DNA from: Ruegeria sp. THAF33
GTDB lineage: Bacteria > Pseudomonadota > Alphaproteobacteria > Rhodobacterales > Rhodobacteraceae
Direction: 5' to 3'
Length of the DNA stretch: 64,000 nt
Assembly (NCBI RefSeq): GCF_009363615.1
Contig: NZ_CP045384.1
Location: 2,168,501 to 2,232,500, forward strand
Position 1 is the first letter of the stretch. Each line of letters starts with the position of its first letter. Below, one piece after another: positions 28,610 to 38,272 of this stretch. The notes beneath the pieces are model-generated. The model had not been told where the DNA came from. It saw only the letters and a program-made list of their open reading frames with translations, and searched no databases. Made by a program: the position numbers and the translations under genes.

Positions 28610-29773
28610 TCAGGCCGCCGGCATTCGCTGCTCGACGATCTCTGCCCACCAGCTGCACCCGGCGGGAATCGCCTCATCGTTGAAATTGTATTCCGGGTGG
28701 TGAACCATGGCCGTATCGCCGTTACCCACCAGGATATAGGCGCCAGGGCGCTCCTCCAGCATAAAGGCAAAGTCCTCGCCGCCCATGACCAAAGGCGCAT
28801 CATCGCAATCGCCAGATACCGACCGGGCAACAGCTGCGGCAAACTCTGTCTGCTCTTCACTGTTCACCATCACCGGATACCCGCGGATATAGGTCACATC
28901 GGCGGTGCCTCCGAACGTTGCCGCCACACCGTTGCAAATCTCATTGATCCGCTTTTCGGCCAGATCCCGCATATCCTTGCTCATGGTGCGCACGGTACCC
29001 TTGATCTGAACAGTCTGCGGGATCACATTGAACGCCTTCGACGAGGTCTCGAACGACGTCACCGACACCACGACCTGATCGATCGGATCGGCATTGCGCG
29101 ACGAAATCGTCTGAAGCGCCAACACCGCCTGCGCGGCCAGTACCGTGGTATCTACTGTTTCATGCGGCTTGGCAGCATGACCGCCGCGCCCTTCGAAAGT
29201 GATGTCGAACTGATCGGTTGCGGCAAAGAAGGAACCGGGGCGGATGGCGAACTTGCCCACAGGTTGACCCGGCCAATTGTGCATGCCGTAGACTTCCTGA
29301 ATATTCCAGCGGTCCATCATGCCATCTTCGCACATTTCGCGACCACCACCGCCGCCCTCTTCGGCAGGCTGGAAGATCACAACAACCGTGCCATCGAAAT
29401 TTCGGGTTTCAGACAGGTACTTCGCCGCACCAAGCAGCATCGCCGTGTGGCCATCGTGGCCGCAGGCATGCATGGCGCCCGGCGTTTTCGACGCATAGTC
29501 CAACCCCGTCGCCTCATGGATCGGCAGCGCATCCATATCCGCCCGCAAACCGATCACCTTGCCGCTGCTGTCCGATTTGCCCTTGATTACGCCAACAACC
29601 CCTGTGCGCCCGATGCCGGTGACGACCTCGTCGCAACCAAACTCCTGCAACTTCTCGGCCACCATTGCGCTGGTGCGGTGCGTTTCGAACAGGATTTCAG
29701 GGTTTTGGTGCAGATCCCGTCGCCAGGCGGTGATCTCATCCTGCAATTCGGCAAAGCGGTTTTTGACTGGCAT
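28610..29773 (-). CDS. M20 amidohydrolase, tandem copy A
   Basis: 387 residues of the M20D peptidase/aminoacylase family (hippurate hydrolase, N-acyl-amino-acid amidohydrolase, IAA-conjugate hydrolase). Di-metal site motif MHACGHDGHTAM (residues 101-112), the acidic pair in FQPAEEGG (Glu138-Glu139), and GGEDFAFMLEERPGA with a late His-His pair (VHHPEYNF). It is the most distal of three paralogous genes in a row. 38 of its first 50 residues are identical to copy B and 28 to copy C. Substrate unknown. Confidence 0.9.
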   Translation of the reverse strand: MPVKNRFAELQDEITAWRRDLHQNPEILFETHRTSAMVAEKLQEFGCDEVVTGIGRTGVVGVIKGKSDSSGKVIGLRADMDALPIHEATGLDYASKTPGAMHACGHDGHTAMLLGAAKYLSETRNFDGTVVVIFQPAEEGGGGGREMCEDGMMDRWNIQEVYGMHNWPGQPVGKFAIRPGSFFAATDQFDITFEGRGGHAAKPHETVDTTVLAAQAVLALQTISSRNADPIDQVVVSVTSFETSSKAFNVIPQTVQIKGTVRTMSKDMRDLAEKRINEICNGVAATFGGTADVTYIRGYPVMVNSEEQTEFAAAVARSVSGDCDDAPLVMGGEDFAFMLEERPGAYILVGNGDTAMVHHPEYNFNDEAIPAGCSWWAEIVEQRMPAA

Positions 29774-29795
29774 GTCTATTCTCTCCTAATTCAGT

Positions 29796-30959
29796 TCAAG
29801 CCGCCGGCATTCGGCGCTCGACCATTTCTGCGAACCACGAACATCCAATCGGGATGATCTCGTCGTTGAAATCGTATTCAGGGTGATGCAACCCGGCGCT
29901 GTCACCGTTGCCCAGAACGATGAAGGCTCCGGGCCGTTCCTCCAGCATGAACGAGAAATCCTCGCCCCCCATCACCATCGGCGCCTCGATGCAGCTGCCC
30001 CCGACCGAGACTGCGGCCTCTGCAGCATATCCGGTCTGAGTTTCGGCATTGATCGTCACCGGAACGCCGCGCGAGTAATTGACGTTCACGGAACCACCGA
30101 ATGTTGCTGCAATCCCTTCGGCGACCTCTTTGAGGCGCTGTTCGATCAGATCTCGCATCTGGTTGGAATGGGTCCGGACCGTGCCGCGTATCTGCGCCGA
30201 TTGCGGGATCACGTTGAACGCTTTCGATGACGTCTCGACGGACGTCACCGAAAGCACGGCTTGCAGGATCGGATCGGCATTGCGCGACACGATCGTCTGC
30301 AATGCCACGATCAATTGCGACAGCATCACCGTCGTATCGACCGTCTCATGGGGTTTTGCAGCGTGACCGCCGCGCCCTTCAAGATGGATATCAAACTCGT
30401 CCGCTGCGGCCAGCAAAGGGCCCGAACGGATCGCGAACTGCCCGGTCGGCAGGCCCGGTACGTTGTGCATCGCATAGACTTCCTGAATGCCGAACCGGTC
30501 CATCAGACCGTCCTTGCACATGGCCTCGGCGCCATTCCCGCCCTCTTCGGCAGGCTGAAAGATCACGATTGCAGTGCCATCGAAATTGCGCGTCTCAGAG
30601 AGGTACTTTGCCGCTCCCAAAACCATGGCGGTATGCCCGTCATGCCCGCAGGCATGCATCGCGCCTGATATCTTCGAGGCATAGTCCAGCCCGGTCTGTT
30701 CCTGCATCGGCAGCGCATCCATGTCGGCGCGCAGGCCAATCACACGGCCCTGCGTGTCGCTCTTTCCCCGAATGACCCCGACCACGCCGGTGCGACCGAT
30801 GCCTGTAACGACCTCATCACAGCCGAATTCCTTCAGCTTTTCCGCCACCAGCGCGCTGGTGCGGTGCGTGTCGTACAGAATTTCCGGATGTTGGTGAATG
30901 TCACGCCGCCAGCCTGTGATTTCTTCGTGCATCTCTGCAAGGCGGTTTTTGATCGGCAT
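29796..30959 (-). CDS. M20 amidohydrolase, tandem copy B
   Basis: 387 residues from the ATG at 30959 (MPIKNRLAEMHEEITGW). A longer reading frame runs upstream into copy C but has no supporting start. The same motifs as copy A are present: MHACGHDGHTAM, FQPAEEGG, GGEDFSFMLEERPGAF and LHHPEYDF. It lies 22 bases before copy A and 16 bases after copy C. Its closeness to A suggests that the A/B duplication is the more recent. All catalytic residues are kept, so it should be active. Confidence 0.9.
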   Translation of the reverse strand: MPIKNRLAEMHEEITGWRRDIHQHPEILYDTHRTSALVAEKLKEFGCDEVVTGIGRTGVVGVIRGKSDTQGRVIGLRADMDALPMQEQTGLDYASKISGAMHACGHDGHTAMVLGAAKYLSETRNFDGTAIVIFQPAEEGGNGAEAMCKDGLMDRFGIQEVYAMHNVPGLPTGQFAIRSGPLLAAADEFDIHLEGRGGHAAKPHETVDTTVMLSQLIVALQTIVSRNADPILQAVLSVTSVETSSKAFNVIPQSAQIRGTVRTHSNQMRDLIEQRLKEVAEGIAATFGGSVNVNYSRGVPVTINAETQTGYAAEAAVSVGGSCIEAPMVMGGEDFSFMLEERPGAFIVLGNGDSAGLHHPEYDFNDEIIPIGCSWFAEMVERRMPAA

Positions 30960-30975
30960 GTCACTCTCCCTCAAA

Positions 30976-32142
30976 TTATGCCACGGGCAATCGTCGTTCC
31001 ACGATCTCGGCAAACCAACTGCAACCGGCGGGAATCGCATTGTCGTCAAAATTGTATTCCGGGTGATGGCACATCGCCGTGTCCCCGTTCCCGATAAAGA
31101 TGTAAGCTCCGGGCCGTTCTTCAAGCATGTAGGCAAAATCTTCCGACGGCATGATCGGATCAGTGCTGTCATTGACCTTGCCCGCCACGGCCTCGGCCGC
31201 CTCGGCAGCGTATGCCGTCTCAGCCTCGGAATTCACAGTCACAGGATAGCCGGGCGTCCAGACGACATCCGCCTTTGCGCCGAAGGCCGAGGCCGTATCC
31301 TCGGCGATCCTGCGCACGCGTTCTTCCGCAATGGCGCGGTATTCGGGGTCGAGCGTCCGGACGGTCCCCTGCAAGCGAACGGTATGCGCGATAACGTTCG
31401 ACGCGACACTGTCCGTTTCAAACGTACCCACGGTCAGAACCACGCGTTTGATCGGATCGACGGTGCGCGCCACGACGGACTGCAACGACACGACGATATG
31501 CGAGGCCACCAGCGTGGTGTCTACCGCGTCATGCGGTGCAGCCGCGTGTCCGCCCTTGCCGGTGATCGTGATTTCGAATTCATCAGATGAGGCCAGCAAG
31601 GCGCCGGGTCGGATCGCGAATTCGCCCACCGGCAACCCCGGCATATTGTGCATGCCATAGACCTCATCAATGCCCCAGCGATCCATCAGGCCGTCCTGAC
31701 ACATGGCCAGACCGCCTGCACCACCTTCTTCGGCGGGCTGAAAAATCAGAACAACGGTGCCATCGAAGTTTCGGGTTTCAGCTAGGTACTGGGCGGCCCC
31801 AAGCAGCATCGAGGTATGCCCGTCATGCCCGCAGGCGTGCATCTTTCCCGATACGGTCGAGGCATAATCCAACCCCGTCGCTTCTTCGATCGGCAATGCG
31901 TCCATGTCAGCACGCAACCCGATCACGCGCCCGGTCGTATCCTGCCGCCCCCGGATCACGGCCACGACACCCGTCCTGCCAATTCCCGGCGTGATCTCAT
32001 CCACACCAAATTCCCTGAGACGCTCGACTACGAAAGCAGCCGTTTCATGCACGTCATACATAAGTTCAGGATGTGCGTGCAGGTGGCGGCGCCACTTGGT
32101 AATATCGCCATGCATCTCTGCAAGTCTGTTTTTGACAGGCAT
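30976..32142 (-). CDS. M20 amidohydrolase, tandem copy C
   Basis: 388 residues (MPVKNRLAEMHGDITKW). The motifs MHACGHDGHTSM, FQPAEEGGAGG, PSEDFAYMLEERPGAY and CHHPEYNF are intact. Compared with A and B, the GGEDF motif has become PSEDF, and the substrate-facing middle region is more different, so it may have another substrate range. It is the first transcribed of the three, following the ArgE-like gene by 40 bases. Confidence 0.9.
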   Translation of the reverse strand: MPVKNRLAEMHGDITKWRRHLHAHPELMYDVHETAAFVVERLREFGVDEITPGIGRTGVVAVIRGRQDTTGRVIGLRADMDALPIEEATGLDYASTVSGKMHACGHDGHTSMLLGAAQYLAETRNFDGTVVLIFQPAEEGGAGGLAMCQDGLMDRWGIDEVYGMHNMPGLPVGEFAIRPGALLASSDEFEITITGKGGHAAAPHDAVDTTLVASHIVVSLQSVVARTVDPIKRVVLTVGTFETDSVASNVIAHTVRLQGTVRTLDPEYRAIAEERVRRIAEDTASAFGAKADVVWTPGYPVTVNSEAETAYAAEAAEAVAGKVNDSTDPIMPSEDFAYMLEERPGAYIFIGNGDTAMCHHPEYNFDDNAIPAGCSWFAEIVERRLPVA

Positions 32143-32182
32143 CTCAAAACCCTCCCCTGAACCACTGAGGCCACGTTGAATG

Positions 32183-33352
32183 TTACGCCGCGCTCAGCCT
32201 TTCAACCAATCGTTGCATGAACCCATGCCCAGCTTCGAACTGCGCGATCGATATGAACTCGTTCGGCTGATGAGCCTGCGCGATATCACCCGGGCCGCAG
32301 ATCACGGCTGAATACCCGGCCGCCTGAAACTGCCCCGCCTCGGTCCCATAGCTGACGACGTGGCTGGCGTTGTCCCCGGTCAGGGCGCGCACCAAAGCTT
32401 CGGCTTCTCCGTCCTGTTCGGGCACCAGCCCCGGGATCGCGAAATGCTCGGACAGTTCGATGCGCGCATCGGGGTGAACGGCCTGCATCCGAGCTTCGAC
32501 CCGGCGGACCTGTTCGATATAGGCATCGCGCCATTCAGCCTGCGTTTCGTCCGGCACCGTGCGGAAATCCATCATGAAAGTGCAGTCTTTGGCGGTGATG
32601 TTATGGGCGGTTCCGCCTTCAATCATGCCGACATGACAGGTTGTCCAAGGCGGGTCAAATACAGCCGCGATTTCGCTCGGCTCAGCAGCCATGCTTTCAG
32701 CATTTCTGTGATTTGCCCAATCGATCAAAGGCGCCGCCGCCATGATGGCGTTCACGCCAGTGTGCATGATCGAGCTGTGCACTTCGAACCCGACGATATG
32801 TGTATCGATGCCGAACCCGCCCTTGTGCCCCGTCACCGCCTGCATCATCGACGGCTCACCCACTATCACTGCCGATCCCTTGTGCAGAACCTGTTGCATT
32901 GCTTCAATCATGGGCGGCGCACCGGTGCATCCGACCTCTTCATCAAAGCTGAGCGCCAGCTGAAGCGGCCGGCTGATATTGGCATAGTGTGCTTCGACCA
33001 GGGCCCAGATGGCCAGGGCGTCAAACCCCTTCATGTCGCAGGTGCCGCGACCGAAGTACTTGCCGTCTTTCTCGGTCACCGTGAAAGGATCAGTGTCCCA
33101 CGGCTGACCGTCCACCGGCACGACATCCGTGTGACCGGACAGAACCACCGCGCCTTCTTCGGATGGACCAACATGCGCAAAGATCGCGGCCTTGTGCGGT
33201 TGGTCCGGATCTGGCCAGCGGTGGCTTTCGATTCCGTGGCCCTGCAAGTAGTCCTGAACCCAATCCACCAGCGGCAGATTGGTATCACGGCTTACGGTCG
33301 GAAATGAGATCAGCTGTGTCATGATCTCAAGCGGGGTCAGGCGTTTCGCCAT
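32183..33352 (-). CDS. argE: Acetylornithine deacetylase-like M20 peptidase
   Basis: 389 residues from the ATG at 33352. M20A family: LSGHTDVVPVDGQPW (metal His and Asp), YFGRGTCDMKGFDA, EEVGCTGAPPM and a final His in QAHQPNEFIS. This pattern is that of acetylornithine deacetylase, which frees ornithine in arginine synthesis. It sits between a peptide-type ABC ATPase and three M20D amidohydrolases, so a catabolic role on N-acyl amino acids is also possible. It starts five bases after the ATPase stop, and an overlapping TTG start is also conceivable. Confidence 0.85.
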   Translation of the reverse strand: MAKRLTPLEIMTQLISFPTVSRDTNLPLVDWVQDYLQGHGIESHRWPDPDQPHKAAIFAHVGPSEEGAVVLSGHTDVVPVDGQPWDTDPFTVTEKDGKYFGRGTCDMKGFDALAIWALVEAHYANISRPLQLALSFDEEVGCTGAPPMIEAMQQVLHKGSAVIVGEPSMMQAVTGHKGGFGIDTHIVGFEVHSSIMHTGVNAIMAAAPLIDWANHRNAESMAAEPSEIAAVFDPPWTTCHVGMIEGGTAHNITAKDCTFMMDFRTVPDETQAEWRDAYIEQVRRVEARMQAVHPDARIELSEHFAIPGLVPEQDGEAEALVRALTGDNASHVVSYGTEAGQFQAAGYSAVICGPGDIAQAHQPNEFISIAQFEAGHGFMQRLVERLSAA

Positions 33353-33357
33353 TGGGG

Positions 33358-35178
33358 TCAATACCCGCTGTCCGTGGTCAGAATGAAGTGCCCTGCCTCA
33401 ACCTCTTGATATTGCGAAGGTTCCGGCGTGTAGTTGGTGGGGTGAATAGGAGAAGGGATCGGTTTGAAATTCAGATCCTTTTCCGATTTCCGCTTGTTCG
33501 GATCCGCGATCGGAACCGCCTTCATCAGCGCCTGTGTATAGGGATGCTGCGGGTTCTCGAACACCCGCGCCCGGGGCCCGAGTTCGACAATGCGCCCCAG
33601 ATACATGACCCCGACATAGTGGCTGACCCGTTCGACAACGGCCATGTCGTGGCTGATGAACAGGTATGACAGGCCCAGCTCGGACTGCAATTCCATCATC
33701 AGGTTCAGAACCTGTGCCTGAACCGACACGTCAAGGGCCGAGACCGCCTCATCCGCAATGATCAGCTTGGGGTTCAGGGCCAAAGCGCGGGCAATTGCAA
33801 TCCGCTGACGCTGACCGCCCGACATTTCATGCGGGAAGCGACGCATGAAGCTGCGCGGCAATTGCACCTTGTCGAACAATTGTGCCACGCGATCCTGAAG
33901 TTCGGATCCCGATGCCACGCCATAGTTGCGCATCGGCTCGGCGACCTGGTCGACCAACTGCATCTGCGGGTTCAGCGAGGCGAACGGGTCCTGGAAAATC
34001 ATCTGCATGTCCAACCGCGCCTTGCGCAAACCAGACGGATCAAGCTTCATGATATCGACACCGTCCAGATCAATCTCGCCCGCCAACGGCTCAACCAGCC
34101 GCAGGATCGAGCGCCCTGCCGAAGACTTGCCGCACCCGGATTCCCCGACAAGACTGAGCGTTTGCCCTTTGTTCAGAGTGAACGAGACATCCTCGACCGC
34201 ATGAACGTTCGAAATCGTGCGCCGCAAAAGCCCGCCTTTGACCGGGAACCGTGTTGTCAGGTTCTTGACGGTCAGCAGAACCTCTTCCGTACCCGGAATT
34301 GGCGCAATATTCTGCCCTTCGACCCCCAGCAGCTTCATTGGCTCGGGCGCAGATTTACCCTGCATCTCGCCCAGTTTCGGCACCGCGGCCAGCAACGCCT
34401 TGGTATAGTCGTGCTGCGGGTTTTCAAAGATTTCCTTGACCGTGCCTTCTTCGACCTTGTTGCCGCGGAACATCACCACCACGCGGTCAGCCATCTGGGC
34501 AACCACGGCCATGTCGTGGGTGATGAACATCACCGCAGTTCCGGTTTCCCGCTTGAGGCGGTCCATCAAGGCCAGGATCTCGGCCTGAATTGTCACATCC
34601 AGCGCCGTGGTGGGTTCGTCGGCGATCAACAGGCGCGGCTCACAGGCCATCGCCATCGCAATGACAACACGTTGGCGCATCCCGCCCGACAACTCGTGAG
34701 GATATTGTTTCAGACGGCGCTCGGGCTCTGGGATACGAACCTGACGCAGCAATTCCAGCGCCCGTTGCTCGGCCTGCGCTTTCGTCATGTCCTTGTGGAT
34801 GCGCAAACCTTCGGTCAACTGGCGGCCCACGGTGAAAACAGGGTTCAGCGCGGTCATCGGCTCTTGAAAGATCATCCCGATTTCGTTGCCGCGAATCTGC
34901 TTCATCAGATCCTGATCGGCCTTCGCCAGGTCCATTTCTTCGCCATCGCGACGATCAAACAACAGTTCGCCGCCCGCGATTTCGCCGCCACCGAACTCGA
35001 CCAGACGCATCAAGGACAAAGATGAAACCGACTTCCCCGAGCCCGATTCGCCAACGATACAAACGGTTTCGCCTGGTTTGACCTCGAACGAGACGTCCTC
35101 AACACCAACAACGGGACCGTCCTTTGTCTGAAACTCCACCCGCAGTTTTTTGATTTGAGCAATAGGCTGATCCAGCAC
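33358..35178 (-). CDS. Peptide ABC transporter ATPase, two nucleotide-binding domains in one chain
   Basis: 606 residues with two complete ABC domains. Walker A is GESGSGKS at residues 43-50 and GESGCGKS at 344-351. Signature motifs are LSGGMRQR (163-170) and MSGGQRQR in the second half. Both have Walker B ([22 protein letters not shown]) and the C-terminal oligopeptide/dipeptide extension ([22 protein letters not shown]). It is therefore a DppD-DppF type fusion. Start is GTG at 35178 with GGGAG upstream. It is divergent from the binding protein and permeases that it most likely powers, and heads an operon with the ArgE-like and M20 genes. Confidence 0.95.
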   Translation of the reverse strand: MLDQPIAQIKKLRVEFQTKDGPVVGVEDVSFEVKPGETVCIVGESGSGKSVSSLSLMRLVEFGGGEIAGGELLFDRRDGEEMDLAKADQDLMKQIRGNEIGMIFQEPMTALNPVFTVGRQLTEGLRIHKDMTKAQAEQRALELLRQVRIPEPERRLKQYPHELSGGMRQRVVIAMAMACEPRLLIADEPTTALDVTIQAEILALMDRLKRETGTAVMFITHDMAVVAQMADRVVVMFRGNKVEEGTVKEIFENPQHDYTKALLAAVPKLGEMQGKSAPEPMKLLGVEGQNIAPIPGTEEVLLTVKNLTTRFPVKGGLLRRTISNVHAVEDVSFTLNKGQTLSLVGESGCGKSSAGRSILRLVEPLAGEIDLDGVDIMKLDPSGLRKARLDMQMIFQDPFASLNPQMQLVDQVAEPMRNYGVASGSELQDRVAQLFDKVQLPRSFMRRFPHEMSGGQRQRIAIARALALNPKLIIADEAVSALDVSVQAQVLNLMMELQSELGLSYLFISHDMAVVERVSHYVGVMYLGRIVELGPRARVFENPQHPYTQALMKAVPIADPNKRKSEKDLNFKPIPSPIHPTNYTPEPSQYQEVEAGHFILTTDSGY

Positions 35179-35221
35179 GTGCGCGCTCCCTTGACGAGGT
35201 TATTCTTGTTGTGAATGCCGA

Positions 35222-35251
35222 ACGCTACGGCGGGCCACCGGGAAAAGTCAA
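35222..35251 (-). promoter_or_regulatory. Candidate promoter of the ABC ATPase/amidohydrolase operon
   Basis: TTGACT (35251-35246) and TAGCGT (35227-35222) with an 18-base spacer on the minus strand, about 44 bases before the GTG. The rest of the 285-base divergent gap (35179-35463) is relatively A/T-rich. It must also hold the promoter of the binding-protein gene, for which I could not choose a clear box. Confidence 0.4.
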
Positions 35252-35463
35252 ACCCATTACACATTTTCGCGACGGCACCACTTGCATTTTTCTCAAGTTC
35301 TGTTTCGATACCCAACGTAACCGCCTTGGGGAGGCAGCGCCGATTTATGTCGTTAGCGCTATTATCTTTATTGATCAAAAACTTACCCCGAAGCGGCAAC
35401 GCCAAACCCGCAGGCCTTGCGGAGATAATCGAGACACGAACGTGTCCAATTCGGGAGTGACTT

Positions 35464-37170
35464 ATGAAAATCAAAACCCTTTTGCTTGGTGCGATCGCAA
35501 GCACGGCAATGGCCCCGATGGCCTTTGCCGAGCGCGGTTCGGACGGCAATGTCAGCATCATCTATTGGCAGGCTCCGTCGATCCTGAACCCGTTCCTGTC
35601 CGGCGGTACAAAAGACGTGGAATCAGCCTCGCTGGTGATCGAGCCACTTGCCCGCTACGACCAGGACGGCAACATGGTGCCATATCTGGCGTCAGAAATC
35701 CCAACCGTGGAAAATGGCGGTGTCAGCGAAGACCTGACGTCGATCACATGGAAAATCGCACCGGGAATCACATGGTCTGACGGCTCTCCGTTCACCGCTG
35801 CTGACGTAAAGTTCACCGCCGATTACTGTATGCACCCGGAAGGTGGCTGCGCGCAGGTGACCAAGTTCGAAGGCGTCACCTCGGTCGAAGCTGTTGATGA
35901 CCTGACCGTCAAGGTCACTTTCGACGCACCGACCCCCTTCCCCTATGGCCCGTTCGTCGGCGGTGAAAGCCCGATCCTTCAAAAGGCCCAGTTCGAAAAC
36001 TGCATGGGCGCCAAAGCCCCGGAATGCACCGAACAGAACTTCAACCCGATCGGCACCGGCCCTTTTGTCGTCACCGAGTTCAAACCGAACGACGTGATCA
36101 CCTTCAAGGCCAACGACAACTATCGTGATCCGGCAAAACCTGCCTTCGCGACCGTGACCTTCAAAGGCGGCGGTGACGCGACGGCTGCAGGTCGTGCCGT
36201 CATGGAAACCGGTGAATTTGACTATGCCTGGAACCTGCAACTGGCTCCGGAAGTGATCGCACAGATGCAGGAAGGTGGCAAAGGTACGCCGGTTGCAGGC
36301 TTCGGCCCGCTGGTCGAGCGCATCATGCTGAACCAGACCAACCCGTCGCCCGAGCTGCCGGAAGGCGAGCGTTCGACGGCCAAGCATCCGCACCCGTTCC
36401 TGAAGGATCCGGCCGTTTACAAAGCCATGTCGATGGCCATCGACCGTCCGCTGCTGGTGGAAATCGGCTATGGTCAGGCTGGTAAAGTGACCTGCAACTG
36501 GGTTCCGGCCCCTGCCGCGTTCAACTCGACCTCGATGACCTGCGACACCCAGGATATCGAAGGCGCCAAGAAACTGCTGGATGATGCCGGCATCGTCGAC
36601 ACCGATGGCGACGGCGTCCGCGAGAAGGACGGCGTTCCGCTGAAGATCGTCTATCAGACCTCGACCAACGCCGTCCGTCAGGACTTCCAGGCGCTGATCA
36701 AGGAATGGTGGAGCCAGATCGGCATTGAAACCGAACTGCGCAACATCAACGCATCGGTCTTCTTCGGTGGCGACCCGGGCTCGCCCGACACGTTCCAGAA
36801 GTTCTATGCCGACGTTGAAATGTACGCCAACACCTTCAACGGCACCGACCCGCAGTCCTATCTGGGCAACGGTCTTTGCGACAAGGCACCGCGTCCCGAG
36901 ACGCAGTGGCAGGGCGAAAACATCAGCCGCTTCTGCAACGAAGAGTTCGACAAGCTGCACGCTCAATTGGCCGAAACCGCTGGTCTGGAAGCGCGTGCGG
37001 AAATCGCCAAGCAGCTGAATGACATCATGGTTCAGAATGGTGGTATGATCCCGCTGGTTCACCGTGGTCGCCTGTCGGCACATGCAAACACACTGGGTGG
37101 TGTTGTCCTGAACGTTTGGGACAGCGAGCTGTGGAACATTGCGGACTGGTACCGCAAGACCGGTTCCTAA
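35464..37170 (+). CDS. Family-5 extracellular solute-binding protein (peptide/oligopeptide)
   Basis: 568 residues. Signal peptide MKIKTLLLGAIASTAMAP ending AFA, then a SBP_bac_5 body: PLARYDQDGNMVPYLA, ITWSDGSPFTAADV and the C-terminal LVHRGRLSAHANTL. Several Cys (CMHPEGGC, CMGAKAPEC) may form periplasmic disulfides. The start at 35464 has TCGGGAGTGA ahead. It captures peptides or similar compounds for the permeases just downstream. A strong hairpin after its stop is likely to keep its message level above that of the permeases. Confidence 0.93.
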   Translation: MKIKTLLLGAIASTAMAPMAFAERGSDGNVSIIYWQAPSILNPFLSGGTKDVESASLVIEPLARYDQDGNMVPYLASEIPTVENGGVSEDLTSITWKIAPGITWSDGSPFTAADVKFTADYCMHPEGGCAQVTKFEGVTSVEAVDDLTVKVTFDAPTPFPYGPFVGGESPILQKAQFENCMGAKAPECTEQNFNPIGTGPFVVTEFKPNDVITFKANDNYRDPAKPAFATVTFKGGGDATAAGRAVMETGEFDYAWNLQLAPEVIAQMQEGGKGTPVAGFGPLVERIMLNQTNPSPELPEGERSTAKHPHPFLKDPAVYKAMSMAIDRPLLVEIGYGQAGKVTCNWVPAPAAFNSTSMTCDTQDIEGAKKLLDDAGIVDTDGDGVREKDGVPLKIVYQTSTNAVRQDFQALIKEWWSQIGIETELRNINASVFFGGDPGSPDTFQKFYADVEMYANTFNGTDPQSYLGNGLCDKAPRPETQWQGENISRFCNEEFDKLHAQLAETAGLEARAEIAKQLNDIMVQNGGMIPLVHRGRLSAHANTLGGVVLNVWDSELWNIADWYRKTGS

Positions 37171-37186
37171 GCACTGACCTTGCAAA

Positions 37187-37216
37187 ACCGCGCCCCGATC
37201 GTTATCGGGGCGCGGT
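37187..37216 (+). promoter_or_regulatory. Strong hairpin between binding-protein and permease genes
   Basis: Perfect 13-bp stem ACCGCGCCCCGAT / ATCGGGGCGCGGT with loop CGTT, 17 bases after the binding-protein stop. There is no long T run after it, so it looks like a partial terminator or mRNA-stabilising structure giving more binding protein than permease, as known for other ABC operons. Confidence 0.7.
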
Positions 37217-37264
37217 CATTTGCATCCCACCCCAACAAGAAGACGCATATAAAGGCGCCTCTTA

Positions 37265-38272
37265 ATGCTTAATTTCACAATCAGACGACTGGTGCTGGCC
37301 GTTCCAACGCTGCTGTTCATCAGCCTCGTCATCTTCCTGCTCCTCGAACTCGCACCCGGCGATCCGATGGCGCAGGTTCCGCTCACCGTTCCCCCCGAAG
37401 TCAAGGAAAAGATGCGCGAGGCGCTCGGCCTTGGCCAGCCGATGCATATCCGGTTCTGGAAATGGATCGTGCAATTCTTCTGGATCGAACCGCAGGTTCT
37501 GATCGACCACATCTTCGGCACCAATTTTTCCGCAGGCGACCTGCGCGTGATATCCTGGCAGACCCGCTCGCCCGTCATGGACATCGTCGTTCAGCGTATC
37601 CCGCAGACCCTGTGGGTTGTCGGCACCGCCTATGTTGTCGCCATCCTGATCGCGCTGCCCATCGGCATCTATTCGGCCTATCGCCAGTATTCCTGGTTCG
37701 ACCAGATGGGCACCTTCGTGTCGATGGTCGGCTTCTCGGTCCCTCCGTTTTTCTCGGGCGTTCTGGTGATCGTGATCTTTTCAGTCCAGTTGGGCTGGTT
37801 CCCGTCGATCTATGACACCACGCATGTGGTCAACAGCTGGGACAGCTTCGTCGTGCAGCTGAAACAGATGATCATGCCGGTCATGGTGCTGGCGTTGCAG
37901 ATCACGGCACAGCTCAGCCGTTTCATGCGCGCCTCGATGCTGGACAATCTCAACCAGGATTACGTCCGCACCGCCCGCGCCAAGGGGCTCAGCGAATACA
38001 CGGTCGTCATGGTCCACGTCCTGCGGAACTCGATGATTCCCGTGGTCACGGTCATTGCACTGGGTATCCCGGCCATCTTCGGCGGCGCCATCATCACCGA
38101 GCAGGTTTTCAAGGTGAATGGTATCGGCCAGTTGCTGATTGGCGCCATTCAGGCCAACGACCTGCCGATGGTACAAACCCTGACCTTCATCTTTGCCGTG
38201 CTGATCGTGCTGTTCAACCTGATCGCCGACGTCCTGTATGGCATTCTGGACCCGAGGATTCGCTATGACTGA
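37265..38272 (+). CDS. Peptide ABC transporter permease (DppB type)
   Basis: 335 residues, about six membrane helices. N terminus MLNFTIRRLVLAVPTLLFIS is typical of the DppB/OppB subunit. The cytoplasmic EAA loop is DYVRTARAKGLSEYTVVMVH, and the end is GILDPRIRYD. It forms the inner-membrane channel with the next protein. The stop overlaps the next gene by eight bases (ATGACTGA). Confidence 0.94.
   Translation: MLNFTIRRLVLAVPTLLFISLVIFLLLELAPGDPMAQVPLTVPPEVKEKMREALGLGQPMHIRFWKWIVQFFWIEPQVLIDHIFGTNFSAGDLRVISWQTRSPVMDIVVQRIPQTLWVVGTAYVVAILIALPIGIYSAYRQYSWFDQMGTFVSMVGFSVPPFFSGVLVIVIFSVQLGWFPSIYDTTHVVNSWDSFVVQLKQMIMPVMVLALQITAQLSRFMRASMLDNLNQDYVRTARAKGLSEYTVVMVHVLRNSMIPVVTVIALGIPAIFGGAIITEQVFKVNGIGQLLIGAIQANDLPMVQTLTFIFAVLIVLFNLIADVLYGILDPRIRYD

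Noticed and set aside
28415..29857. 480-codon plus-strand frame
   Set aside because: Overlaps the end of waaA and lies opposite an M20 gene with intact catalytic motifs. No recognisable protein features.
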